DNA of 64,000 nucleotides from NCBI GenBank assembly GCA_025455885.1, contig JALOLR010000013.1, positions 1 to 64,000 on the forward strand. The letters are read 5' to 3'. Below the pieces are notes generated by a model that was not told where the DNA came from, did not search any database, and saw nothing but the letters and a program-made list of their open reading frames with translations. Origin of the DNA: Acidimicrobiales bacterium. Its GTDB lineage: Bacteria > Actinomycetota > Acidimicrobiia > Acidimicrobiales > Acidimicrobilacustridaceae. This document shows, piece by piece, positions 51,365-60,205 of the stretch. Position 1 is the first letter of the stretch. Every line of letters begins with the position of its first letter. The translations under genes and the position numbers were made by a program.

Positions 51365-54058
51365 ATGACCACGTTGATGCTGATCGACGGGAACTCGCTC
51401 GCCTACCGCGCCTTCTTCGCCCTGCCCACCGACCTGGCCACCGCGTCGGGCCAGGTCACCAACGCGGTCTTCGGCTTCACGTCGATGCTCGTCAACCTGG
51501 TGCGCGACCACCGGCCCGACCATCTCGCGGTGGCCTTCGACCGACCCGAGCCGACGTTCCGCCACGAGGCGCTCGCGTCCTACAAGGCCAACCGCACAGA
51601 AGCCCCGGACATCCTGCGCCAGCAGCTCGGCCTGGTGCGCCAGGTCGTCGAGGTCCTCCACGTCCCGGTGCTCGAGGCGCCCGGCTACGAGGCCGACGAC
51701 ATCATCGCCACCCTCGCCACCCAGGCCCGTGACCGCGGTGACGACGTCCTCGTCGTCACGGGGGACCGCGACAGCTACCAACTCGTCGAGGACCCCCACG
51801 TTCGGGTGCTCTACAACCGCCGCGGTGTCTCCGACTACGCGCTCTACGACGAGGCGGGCATCCTCGAGCGGACCGGCGTGCCGCCCACGAGCTACCTCGA
51901 GTACGCGGCCCTGCGCGGCGACCCGTCCGACAACCTCCCGGGGGTGCCCGGAGTGGGGGAGAAGACCGCCGCGAAGCTCATCACCACCTATGGCGGCATC
52001 GACGGGATCTTCGAGCACCTCGACGAGCTGACCCCGAAGCTGCGCGAGAACCTCGGCGCGGCCGAGGCGGCGGTGCGCGGCAACGCCGTCGTCATGGAGC
52101 TCGTGCGTGACGTCCCTCTCGACGTGGAGCTCGACGAGCTGGGCTTCGGCGACTACGACCTCGACGAAGTCCGCCAGCTCTTCGACTTCCTCGAGTTCCG
52201 CACCCTCTACGACCGCCTCCTCGAGGCGCTCGCCGCGACGGGCGCCGCCGTCCCGGCGGCCGGCGGACCCGGGCTCGCCGTCGTCGAGGCGGAGCGCAGC
52301 GACCTGTCGACCGTCGACGACGCGGTCGGCGTGCTCCGGGCCCTCTCCGACGGCGACGGGCTGCTCGCCGTGGCCGCGTCGTGGGTGGGCCAGGAGGGCC
52401 GCTCGCCGCTCGAGGGCCTGGCGCTGGTGACCGACGCCACGACGGCCGACGTGGCCTGGATCTCGGCCGCCACGCTGGCTGCCCCGGAGGTCCGGGCGGC
52501 GCTCGCCGACCTCGTGGTCGACGGGGGTCGCCCGGTCGCCGCCCACGGCGCCAAGGCGCTCGTGCGCAGCCTCCACGAGCTCGGCGTCGACCTGCGCAGC
52601 CTCGCCCTCGACACCATGATCGCCGCCTACCTCCTCGATCCGGCCGAGGCGCGCTACGCGCTGGGCGAGCTGCTCGAGCGCTACGCGCAGGCCCAGCTCC
52701 CCGAGGAGGTCGCCGAGCTCGACGGGCGGCTCGACTTCGGCGGCGACGCGGAATCCGACGGGCAGGTCGCCGCCCGTCACGCCCTCGCGGTCGCGACGCT
52801 CGCTCCGCCTCTGCTCGACGCGCTCGACAGCCGGGGCCTGCGGGCGCTGCTCGACGACATCGAGATGCCGCTCGTCCGGGTCCTCGCCCGGATGGAGATC
52901 GTCGGCGTCGGCGTCGACGTCGACGAGCTGCGCCGTCTCAGCGAGGAGTTGGGCGCCGAGTGCGAGCGCCTTCGGGTCGAGATCTGCGCCGATGCCGGTG
53001 AGGAGTTCAACGTGAACTCCACCGTCAAGCTCCGCGAGATCCTCTTCGACCGGCTGGGCCTGACCCCCCAGAAGAAGACCAAGACGGGGTACTCGACCGA
53101 CGCCGCCACCCTCGAGAAGCTGCGCGGCGAGCACCCGATCGTGGAGCACCTGCTCGCCTATCGCGAGGTCGAGAAGCTCCGCTCGACCTACGGCGAGGCG
53201 TTGTTGGCCGAGGTCGGCCCGGACGGGCGGATCCACGCCACGTTCAACCAGACGGTGGCCCGCACGGGTCGTCTCAGCTCCGACGCCCCGAACCTGCACA
53301 ACATCCCGGTGAGGACCGAGATCGGCCGGTCGTTCCGCAAGGCGTTCGTGCCCGCTGAGGGCTTCCGGTTCCTCGTCGCCGACTACAACCAGATCGAGCT
53401 GCGCTGCATCGCCCACCTGGCCGAGGACCCCGGGCTGATCGAGGCCTTCGAGTCGGGCCGCGACATCCACACCGCGACGGCCGCCGAGGTCTTCGGCGTG
53501 GACTCCGCGGCGGTCACCTCCGAGCAGCGCGCCAAGGCCAAGATGGTGAGCTACGGGTTGGCGTACGGGATGGAGGCCTACGGCCTGGGGCAGCGCCTCG
53601 GCATCCCCACGGGGGAGGCGCAGACGATCCTGGACGCCTACTTCGTCGCCTTTCCGTCGGTGCAGGCCTACATGGACCGCACGGTGGAGGAGGCTCGTGA
53701 GCGGGGCTACACCGAGACGCTGTTCGGGCGGCGGCGTCAGATCCCCGAGCTCTCCTCGTCGAACTTCCGGATCCGCCAGGCCGGGGAGCGCCAGGCGATG
53801 AACGCCGGGATCCAGGGTCTCGCCGCCGACATCTTCAAGGTGGCTCTCGTCCGCCTCGACCGGGCGCTCGCCGAGCTGGGCGGCGAGAGCCGGCTCATCC
53901 TCCAGGTGCACGACGAGGTGATCGTCGAGGTGAGGCCGGTCGAGCTCGAGCAGGTGACCTCGGCCGTGGTCGAGGCGATGTCGGGCGCCTTCTCGTTGCG
54001 GGTCCCGCTCGAGGTGAACCTCAGCGTGGGCGACTCGTGGGCGGAGGCCAAGGGATGA
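51365..54058 (+). CDS. polA: DNA polymerase I, proofreading site apparently lost
   Basis: The 897-residue protein has the N-terminal 5'-3' exonuclease (MLIDGNSLAYRAFFALP, DRDSYQLV, RGDPSDNLPGVPGVGEKTA). The C-terminal family A polymerase has VADYNQIELRCIAHL (motif A), RAKAKMVSYGLAYGM (motif B) and LQVHDEVIVEV (motif C). In the central region the DxE motif needed for 3'-5' exonuclease is replaced by LLAVAASWVG, so proofreading should be absent, as in Taq and mycobacterial PolA. The ATG at 51365 follows pdtaR by 10 bp. Confidence 0.96.
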   Translation: MTTLMLIDGNSLAYRAFFALPTDLATASGQVTNAVFGFTSMLVNLVRDHRPDHLAVAFDRPEPTFRHEALASYKANRTEAPDILRQQLGLVRQVVEVLHVPVLEAPGYEADDIIATLATQARDRGDDVLVVTGDRDSYQLVEDPHVRVLYNRRGVSDYALYDEAGILERTGVPPTSYLEYAALRGDPSDNLPGVPGVGEKTAAKLITTYGGIDGIFEHLDELTPKLRENLGAAEAAVRGNAVVMELVRDVPLDVELDELGFGDYDLDEVRQLFDFLEFRTLYDRLLEALAATGAAVPAAGGPGLAVVEAERSDLSTVDDAVGVLRALSDGDGLLAVAASWVGQEGRSPLEGLALVTDATTADVAWISAATLAAPEVRAALADLVVDGGRPVAAHGAKALVRSLHELGVDLRSLALDTMIAAYLLDPAEARYALGELLERYAQAQLPEEVAELDGRLDFGGDAESDGQVAARHALAVATLAPPLLDALDSRGLRALLDDIEMPLVRVLARMEIVGVGVDVDELRRLSEELGAECERLRVEICADAGEEFNVNSTVKLREILFDRLGLTPQKKTKTGYSTDAATLEKLRGEHPIVEHLLAYREVEKLRSTYGEALLAEVGPDGRIHATFNQTVARTGRLSSDAPNLHNIPVRTEIGRSFRKAFVPAEGFRFLVADYNQIELRCIAHLAEDPGLIEAFESGRDIHTATAAEVFGVDSAAVTSEQRAKAKMVSYGLAYGMEAYGLGQRLGIPTGEAQTILDAYFVAFPSVQAYMDRTVEEARERGYTETLFGRRRQIPELSSSNFRIRQAGERQAMNAGIQGLAADIFKVALVRLDRALAELGGESRLILQVHDEVIVEVRPVELEQVTSAVVEAMSGAFSLRVPLEVNLSVGDSWAEAKG

Positions 54059-54885
54059 GCTCCCCCGACGACCCGGTGGTGCACTGGTTCGAGGAGGTCG
54101 CCGACCACCTCGGCGAGGCCTATCTGCGGTATTCGTTCACGAAGGGGACCGAGAACGAGGTGGCCTTCCTCGTCGAGGAGCTGGGTCTGGCGCGGGGCGA
54201 TCGTGTCCTCGACGTCGGGTGCGGACCCGGCCGCCACGCCCATGCGCTGGGGCGACGGGGCATCGAGGTCGTCGGGGTCGACGTGTCCGAGCGGTTCCTG
54301 GCCATCGCCCGCGACGGGGCTCCCGACGGGGTGACCTTCGTGCGCGCCGACGCCCGCCGGCTCACCTACGACGCCGAGTTCGACGCGGTGATCTCCCTCT
54401 GCCAGGGGGCCTTCGGCCTCGCCGGCGGGGGGCCGGGCACCGCGGTGGCCGCCGACGTGGCCGACGGGCTGGTGCCGGGCATCGCCCCCGGGGCCGGGCC
54501 CGGCGCCCGGGCGGGCGATCCCGACGTCTCGGTGCTCGACGGGATGGCCCGGGCGCTGCGCCCGGGCGGGCGCCTCGCGTTGTCGGCGTTCTCGGCGTAC
54601 TTCCAGGTGCGGTACCTCGAGCACACCGACAGCTTCGACGTCGCCGCCGGGGTCAACCACGAGCACACCACCGTCCGCTCGCCCGACGGCGTGGAGGCCG
54701 CGGCCGAGCTCTGGACCACGTGCTTCACCCCGAGGGAGCTGCGGTTGATGGCGGTGCGGTCCGGTCTGCGGGTCCGTGACCTCTGGTCGGTGACGCCCGG
54801 CGACTACGCGAGGCGGGACCCGGATCTGGACCATCCCGAGTTCCTCATGGTCGCGGTGACCGGAGCGAGCCGGCCGCCCACCTGA
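54055..54885 (+). CDS. Class I SAM-dependent methyltransferase
   Basis: The 276-residue protein has LDVGCGPGRHAHALG and VVGVDVSERFLAIA as SAM-binding motifs, and FDAVISLCQGAFGL as the post-motif. Before the FTPRELRLM region there is a Gly/Pro/Ala-rich insert (about residues 120-165). It overlaps the polA stop by ATGA. Its substrate is unknown; the family resembles small-molecule methyltransferases found next to polA in other actinobacteria. Confidence 0.8.
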   Translation: MSSPDDPVVHWFEEVADHLGEAYLRYSFTKGTENEVAFLVEELGLARGDRVLDVGCGPGRHAHALGRRGIEVVGVDVSERFLAIARDGAPDGVTFVRADARRLTYDAEFDAVISLCQGAFGLAGGGPGTAVAADVADGLVPGIAPGAGPGARAGDPDVSVLDGMARALRPGGRLALSAFSAYFQVRYLEHTDSFDVAAGVNHEHTTVRSPDGVEAAAELWTTCFTPRELRLMAVRSGLRVRDLWSVTPGDYARRDPDLDHPEFLMVAVTGASRPPT

Positions 54886-54924
54886 GGTCGCGCCCCGGTC
54901 GATGGGGTGCCGGCGGGGTCGGGT

Positions 54925-55003
54925 TGCTACCCTTTGCGGCTGACGTGCGCGCCCGCGCACGCCTCGTCCCGCCCGGTGGGTCACCCTGCCGGGCTCGAGT
55001 CCC
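54925..55003 (+). promoter_or_regulatory. rpsA promoter and leader with 6-bp hairpin
   Basis: An extended -10 (TGCTACCCT, 54925-54933) is followed by a leader of about 60-70 nt before the rpsA GTG at 55004. The leader has a hairpin GTGCGC-GCCC-GCGCAC (54945-54960). S1 is known to repress its own translation in other bacteria, so this hairpin may take part, but that is inference. Confidence 0.45.
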
Positions 55004-56464
55004 GTGTCCGAAGAGAGCCCTACCTTGTCCGAGCAGGTCGACGCCGTCACCCACGACGACGCCACTCCCGAGTCCACCGCCCGCACCGCCACCCTGACCG
55101 TCGACGCACCGACGGGCATGGGGAGCTTCGACGACGAGGGTCGCTACGTCCCCCGTCAGGTGGTCGAGGACGACCTCGCCGGTCTCTCGCTCGACGAGGC
55201 CTACACGGCCTCGATGGTCCAGGTCGAGGACGGGCAGATCGTGGAGGGCACCGTCGTCAAGGTCGATCGCGACGAGGTGCTGCTCGACATCGGCTACAAG
55301 TCCGAGGGCGTCATCCCGTCACGGGAGCTGTCGATCCGCAACGACGTCGATCCCGCCGAGATCGTCGCCCTGGGCGACCAGATCGAGGCCCTCGTCCTCC
55401 AGAAGGAGGACAAGGAGGGCCGTCTCGTCCTGTCCAAGAAGCGGGCCCAGTACGAGCGGGCCTGGGGGACGATCGAGCGCATCAAGGAAGAGGAAGGCGT
55501 CGTCGAGGGCCCGGTCATCGAGGTGGTCAAGGGCGGCCTCATCCTCGACATCGGGCTGCGCGGCTTCCTCCCGGCGTCGCTCGTCGAGCTGCGTCGGGTG
55601 CGCGACCTCGCCCCCTACGTGGGTCGCCGGCTCGAGGCCAAGATCATCGAGCTCGACAAGAACCGCAACAACGTCGTGCTGTCCCGACGGGCATGGCTCG
55701 AGGAGACCCAGAAGGAGCAGCGCGAGGACTTCCTCGCCAACCTCAAGCCCGGCGAGGTGCGTCGCGGCACCGTCTCGTCGGTCGTGAACTTCGGGGCGTT
55801 CGTCGACCTCGGCGGGATGGACGGCCTCGTCCACGTCTCCGAGCTCTCCTGGAAGCACGTCGACCACCCCGGCTCGGTGGTGGCCGTCGGCGACGAGATC
55901 GACGTGCAGGTCCTCGAGGTCGACCTCGACCGTGAGCGCATCAGCCTGTCGCTGAAGGCCACGCAGCAGGACCCGTGGCAGGAGTTCGCCTCCAACCACC
56001 AGGTGGGCGAGCTGGTCTACGGACGGGTCACCAAGCTCGTCCCCTTCGGCGCCTTCGTGCAGGTGGGCGACGGCATCGAGGGCCTGGTGCACATCTCCGA
56101 GATGTCGGCGCACCACGTCGACCTCCCGGAGCAGGTCGTGACCCCCGGCGAGGAGCTGTGGGTGAAGATCATCGACCTCGACCTCCAGCGGCGCCGCATC
56201 AGCCTGTCCATCAAGCAGGCCGCCGAGGGCGGCATCGTGGCCGCCGAGTACCAGGAGCACTTCGGCGAGCACGCCTACGACGACGAGGGCAACTACATCG
56301 GCTTCTCGGCCGAGGTCGAGTCGAGCGAGGGCCAGGAGGCGTGGGCGGAGTACTACGCCGAGCACGGTGGTCCGGAGGCGTCCGACGACACGGCGACCCC
56401 CGACCCGGCCGAGGCGACCACGGACGACGGCGGCGTCGACGCCGAGGGTGAAGAGCAAGCCTGA
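55004..56464 (+). CDS. rpsA: 30S ribosomal protein S1
   Basis: S1 helps ribosomes bind mRNA. The 486-residue protein has an acidic N-terminal extension followed by four S1 RNA-binding repeats (starting near GQIVEGTVVKVDRDEV, EGVVEGPVIEVVKGG, GEVRRGTVSSVVNFGAF and GELVYGRVTKLVPFGAF), then an acidic C-terminal tail. Four repeats is usual for actinobacteria, fewer than the six of E. coli. GTG at 55004 follows the leader; a later in-frame TTG is possible. Confidence 0.95.
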   Translation: MSEESPTLSEQVDAVTHDDATPESTARTATLTVDAPTGMGSFDDEGRYVPRQVVEDDLAGLSLDEAYTASMVQVEDGQIVEGTVVKVDRDEVLLDIGYKSEGVIPSRELSIRNDVDPAEIVALGDQIEALVLQKEDKEGRLVLSKKRAQYERAWGTIERIKEEEGVVEGPVIEVVKGGLILDIGLRGFLPASLVELRRVRDLAPYVGRRLEAKIIELDKNRNNVVLSRRAWLEETQKEQREDFLANLKPGEVRRGTVSSVVNFGAFVDLGGMDGLVHVSELSWKHVDHPGSVVAVGDEIDVQVLEVDLDRERISLSLKATQQDPWQEFASNHQVGELVYGRVTKLVPFGAFVQVGDGIEGLVHISEMSAHHVDLPEQVVTPGEELWVKIIDLDLQRRRISLSIKQAAEGGIVAAEYQEHFGEHAYDDEGNYIGFSAEVESSEGQEAWAEYYAEHGGPEASDDTATPDPAEATTDDGGVDAEGEEQA

Positions 56465-56603
56465 CGTCCGCGGCGCCACGATGTCGTCGCCGTCAGCATC
56501 ACGACGCTCACGGACCGATTCCGAGTTGCCCCGTCGCGCCCTCGCACGCCGGGCGGACCGCGATCGCCAGGGGGCTCCGGGCGGGGCGAGATCCACGAAC
56601 CGC

Positions 56604-56631
56604 TAAGTCCGGGGGTGAGAACGGCCGAAAG
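56604..56631 (+). promoter_or_regulatory. Sigma-28/WhiG-like promoter of the tad pilus operon
   Basis: TAAG (56604-56607) and GCCGAAAG (56624-56631) are 16 bp apart, close to the WhiG/FliA consensus TAAA-N15-GCCGATAA. It lies in the 283-bp region between rpsA and cpaB, which contains no gene. The remaining leader (about 110 nt) is GC-rich with several possible hairpins and ends in an AGAGGA ribosome-binding site. No riboswitch consensus was recognised. Confidence 0.45.
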
Positions 56632-56747
56632 AGGAAAGGCGTGATCGGCGGTCGTCGGTCGCACCCAACCCCGGGCGCCGCTTCCCAGCGCCGACCGGGG
56701 CGCTCGAACCCCCGTCAGGTGGCGGGTCCCCGGAGAAGAGGACGTAC

Positions 56748-57563
56748 GTGAGCTCGCGCAGAACCCTGATCCTGATCGGCGCCATCGTTCTCGGTGTGAT
56801 CGCCGCACTCCTGCTCTTCAACTACGTCCGCGGCATCGAGGACCGAGCCAACGACAACGCCCGCCGCGTCGACGTCTTCGTCGCCAAGCAGGACATCGCC
56901 CGGGGCACCCCTGGCGAGACGGCGGCCAGCGAGGGCGCCATCGACCGGGCCAAGATCCCCCAGGAGTTCCGGCCGGCGAGCGCCATCACCACCACCGACG
57001 AGCTCCAGCGCAAGGTGGCCCTCTTCGCTATCCCGGCCAACGCGACCATCGTCCAGGGCATGTTCGTCGACCCGGCCCAGACCCAGATCAGCTTCCGGGC
57101 CCGCCTCCGCAACCCCCAGCACGTCGCCGTCTCGATCTCGACCGACCAGGTCCGCGGCGTCGGCGGCTTCCTCGTGCCCGGCGACGAGGTGAACCTCATG
57201 GTGTTCAGCGACGTGCAGGACCCGAGCACCAGCCCGACCGCCGCAGCCAGCGCCCTCCCGACCGTCGGGCGCTACCTCTACCAGAAGGTGCAGGTGCTCG
57301 CCGTGGGCGAGAACACGCTGCTCGCCCCCGGTGAGACGGCCCCGGAGGAGGAGACCACCAACAACGGCATCATCACCTTCAACGTCCCGGCGGTGGCGGC
57401 ACAATGGATCGCGGCCGCCCAGGAGAACGGTGGGATCTACCTCAGCCTCGTGGGCCCGGACTACACCCCCGAGGCGCTGCCCGCCCCCGACCCGAACGCG
57501 CCGCTGCCGGGTGAGGATCCCGCGCAGATCACCCCCTATGGTCCGACCGGCAACGAAGAATAG
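56748..57563 (+). CDS. cpaB: Flp pilus assembly protein CpaB/RcpC
   Basis: The 271-residue protein has one N-terminal hydrophobic helix and then an SAF-like domain (VFVAKQDIARGT, IPANATIVQGMFV), followed by VAVSISTDQVRGVGGFLVPGDEVNL typical of CpaB. It probably lies outside the membrane as part of the Flp pilus export complex. The Pro-rich C-terminus is low complexity. The GTG is preceded by AGAGGA. Confidence 0.88.
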   Translation: MSSRRTLILIGAIVLGVIAALLLFNYVRGIEDRANDNARRVDVFVAKQDIARGTPGETAASEGAIDRAKIPQEFRPASAITTTDELQRKVALFAIPANATIVQGMFVDPAQTQISFRARLRNPQHVAVSISTDQVRGVGGFLVPGDEVNLMVFSDVQDPSTSPTAAASALPTVGRYLYQKVQVLAVGENTLLAPGETAPEEETTNNGIITFNVPAVAAQWIAAAQENGGIYLSLVGPDYTPEALPAPDPNAPLPGEDPAQITPYGPTGNEE

Positions 57564-57575
57564 GCAGGACATCAC

Positions 57576-58808
57576 GTGACACGGCCCTTCTCCGGCGAAC
57601 CAGGTGACGGCCTCCCGAGCCCGGGAGCGCCCGCCGCCGGCGGGGGCGCGCCCCGGATCGGCGTCGCCGTCATCGACAACGATCAGGCCACCCGCTCCCG
57701 GCTCGCCATGCAGCTCGGCAACGGCACGGTGGCCTTCGGCTCCATCGCCGAGCTGGGCTCGTCGTTGACCGGCGCGCCCGTGGTGGCGGTCCTGGGCCCG
57801 TCGTTCGCCGCCAACGAGGAGCTCGTGTCCGCCGAGCAGCTGCTCGCCGCCCGCCGCGAGGTCGGCGCCATCATGGTCACCGACGAGCTGTCCACCGAGC
57901 TGCTCCAGCGGGCGCTGCGCGCCGGGGTGAAGGACGTCCTCCAGGCCCCTGTCGACAGCACCCAGTTCGATGCCGCGGTGCAGCGGGTCGCCAACGGGCT
58001 CGTCGCCGCGCCGGTGTCCTCGGCGAGCGCCGGTGCCGAGGTGCTCGGCGACGGCGAGCTGGGTCGGGTCATCATGGTCTTCTCGACCAAGGGCGGGTCG
58101 GGGAAGTCGGTCATCGCCTCCAACCTCGCCGTGCTGCTGGCCGAGCGGAGCGAGAAGCCGGTCGTCCTGGTCGACGCCGACCTGCAGTTCGGCGACGTGG
58201 CGGTGATGCTCAAGCTGGCCCCGCAGCACACCATCGTCGACGCGGTGAGCGCGCTCGACCGGCTCGACTCCCAGTTCCTCCACCAGTTGCTCACCGAGCA
58301 CCAGCCCGAGAACCTCCTCGTGCTCCCCGCACCCCTCGAGCCGGCCTTCGCCGACCAGATCGGGGCCACCGAGATGGTGGGGATCGTCGAGACGCTGCGC
58401 ACGTTCGCCGGGTTCGTCGTGATCGACACCCCCGCCTACTTCAACGACGTCGTGCTCGGCCTCATCGAGGTCAGCGACGACGTCCTGCTCGTGGCGGGCA
58501 TGGACATCCCGAACATCAAGAACGTCAAGATCGGCCTCCAGACGCTCCGCCTCCTCAACACCCCGATGGAGAAGCTCCGGCTCATCCTCAACCGGGCGAA
58601 TTCGAAGGTGCGACTCGACGTCTCCGAGGTCGAGCGAACCCTCGGGGTGCAGGCCGACGCCCTCATCCCGAGCGACATCGTGGTCCCCCAGTCCGTCAAC
58701 CGGGGCGAGCCCGTCGTGACCGCGGCTCCCAAGTCGGGCGTCACCAAGGCGTTCGAGCAGCTGGCCGATCTCTTCATCCCCACCCCGGCGAAGAAGCGGC
58801 GCAAGTGA
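57576..58808 (+). CDS. tadZ: CpaE/TadZ-type pilus localisation ATPase
   Basis: The 410-residue protein has an atypical receiver-like domain (about residues 25-130) followed by a ParA/MinD-type ATPase with the deviant Walker A KGGSGKS, DADLQFGD and VVIDTPAYFND. TadZ positions the Flp secretion machine at the pole. It is followed 40 bp later by the secretion ATPase. Confidence 0.88.
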   Translation: MTRPFSGEPGDGLPSPGAPAAGGGAPRIGVAVIDNDQATRSRLAMQLGNGTVAFGSIAELGSSLTGAPVVAVLGPSFAANEELVSAEQLLAARREVGAIMVTDELSTELLQRALRAGVKDVLQAPVDSTQFDAAVQRVANGLVAAPVSSASAGAEVLGDGELGRVIMVFSTKGGSGKSVIASNLAVLLAERSEKPVVLVDADLQFGDVAVMLKLAPQHTIVDAVSALDRLDSQFLHQLLTEHQPENLLVLPAPLEPAFADQIGATEMVGIVETLRTFAGFVVIDTPAYFNDVVLGLIEVSDDVLLVAGMDIPNIKNVKIGLQTLRLLNTPMEKLRLILNRANSKVRLDVSEVERTLGVQADALIPSDIVVPQSVNRGEPVVTAAPKSGVTKAFEQLADLFIPTPAKKRRK

Positions 58809-58848
58809 CCGCCCCCGCTCCACGCCCGCGTCACACGAGGTAGGCGAC

Positions 58849-60204
58849 ATGTCCCTGTACAAGCGACTCCACGACGTCCAGGCCGCACCCGCCTCGGGCA
58901 GCAACCGCCGAGACCCGGTGCTCGACGAGCTGCGCCAGCGGATCCACCACAACCTGATCGACGACCTCGGGCCGATCATCTACGACAAGCGACTCTCCGA
59001 GGACGACCTGCGCAAGCGGGTCAACGAGCAGCTCCACGCCGCCCTGGCCCAGGAGCGGGCGCCGCTGTCGGCGGCCGACAAGGCCCAGCTCATCCAGGAC
59101 GTCTCCGACGACATCCTCGGCTACGGCCCGATCGACCGGCTCCTGAAGGACGACGACATCACCGAGGTGATGGTCAACGGCCCCGAGGCCGTCTACGTCG
59201 AGCGCAACGGCAAGATCGAGCTCTCCTCGGCGACGTTCGTCGACGAGGTCCACCTCCGCCGCATCATCGACAAGATCGTCGGCGAGATCGGCCGTCGCGT
59301 CGACGAGTCGAACCCCCTCTGCGACGCCCGCCTCCCCGACGGCTCCCGTGTCAACGCCGTGGTGCACCCCCTCGCCATCGGCGGGCCGTTCCTCACCATC
59401 CGGAAGTTCTCCCGCGAGAAGCTCCAGATCGACGACCTCATCCGCTACGGCACGCTCAACGCCCACGCCGCCCGCTTCCTGCAGGCCTGCGTCGTCGGTC
59501 GGCTCAACGTGATGGTCTCCGGCGGCACCGGGACGGGGAAGACGACGACGCTGAACGTGCTCTCGTCGTTCATCCCCGAGACGGAGCGGATCGTCACCGT
59601 CGAGGACGCGAAGGAGCTCCAGCTCCACCAGGACCACGTCCTCTCGCTCGAGGCACGGCCGTCCAACATCGAGGGGCGCGGCGAGGTCACGATCCGCGAC
59701 CTCGTGAAGAACTGCCTCCGCATGCGGCCCGACCGGATCGTGGTGGGGGAGTGCCGCAGCGGCGAGGCCCTCGACATGCTCCAGGCGATGAACACCGGCC
59801 ACGACGGCTCGTTGACCACCGTGCACTCGAACAGCCCCCGCGACACCCTCGCCCGCCTCGAGACCCTGGTGCTCATGGCCGGGTTCGACCTGCCCGTCCG
59901 CGCCATCCGGGAGCAGGTGGCTTCGGCACTCGACCTGATCGTCCACCTCAGCCGTCTCCGCGACGGCACCCGGCGGATCACCCACGTCACCGAGGTCCAG
60001 GGCATGGAAGGCGACGTCATCACCCTCCAGGACATCTTCCTGTTCGACTTCGGCATGGGGGTCGACGAGCAGGGCCGGTTCAAGGGCCACCTCAAGGCGA
60101 CCGGCGTGCGTCCCAAGTTCGCCGAGAAGCTCGCCGACCTCGGGATCCGCCTCGGCCAGGAGGTCTTCCAGCCGGAAGCCTTCGCCCGCCGGGCGTCGGT
60201 CTGA
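58849..60204 (+). CDS. tadA: Flp pilus secretion ATPase CpaF/TadA
   Basis: The 451-residue protein is a type II/IV secretion ATPase with GPIDRLLKDDDITEVMVNGPE, Walker A GGTGTGKTTTLN, the Asp box in VTVEDAKELQL, Walker B IVVGECRSGEALDMLQAMNTGHDGSLTT and the His box. It powers assembly of Flp pili in the cytoplasm. The order cpaB-tadZ-tadA-tadB-tadC is normal for tad loci. Confidence 0.94.
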   Translation: MSLYKRLHDVQAAPASGSNRRDPVLDELRQRIHHNLIDDLGPIIYDKRLSEDDLRKRVNEQLHAALAQERAPLSAADKAQLIQDVSDDILGYGPIDRLLKDDDITEVMVNGPEAVYVERNGKIELSSATFVDEVHLRRIIDKIVGEIGRRVDESNPLCDARLPDGSRVNAVVHPLAIGGPFLTIRKFSREKLQIDDLIRYGTLNAHAARFLQACVVGRLNVMVSGGTGTGKTTTLNVLSSFIPETERIVTVEDAKELQLHQDHVLSLEARPSNIEGRGEVTIRDLVKNCLRMRPDRIVVGECRSGEALDMLQAMNTGHDGSLTTVHSNSPRDTLARLETLVLMAGFDLPVRAIREQVASALDLIVHLSRLRDGTRRITHVTEVQGMEGDVITLQDIFLFDFGMGVDEQGRFKGHLKATGVRPKFAEKLADLGIRLGQEVFQPEAFARRASV

Positions 60205-60205
60205 G

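Noticed and set aside
51320-53911. Long minus-strand open frame opposite polA
   Set aside because: The product is a Gly/Val/Arg/His-rich shadow with no domain, while the plus strand encodes a complete DNA polymerase I.
56465-56747. Cyclic-di-GMP or cyclic-di-AMP riboswitch in the tad leader
   Set aside because: The region is structured and next to pilus genes, but I could not find the conserved core of either riboswitch class.
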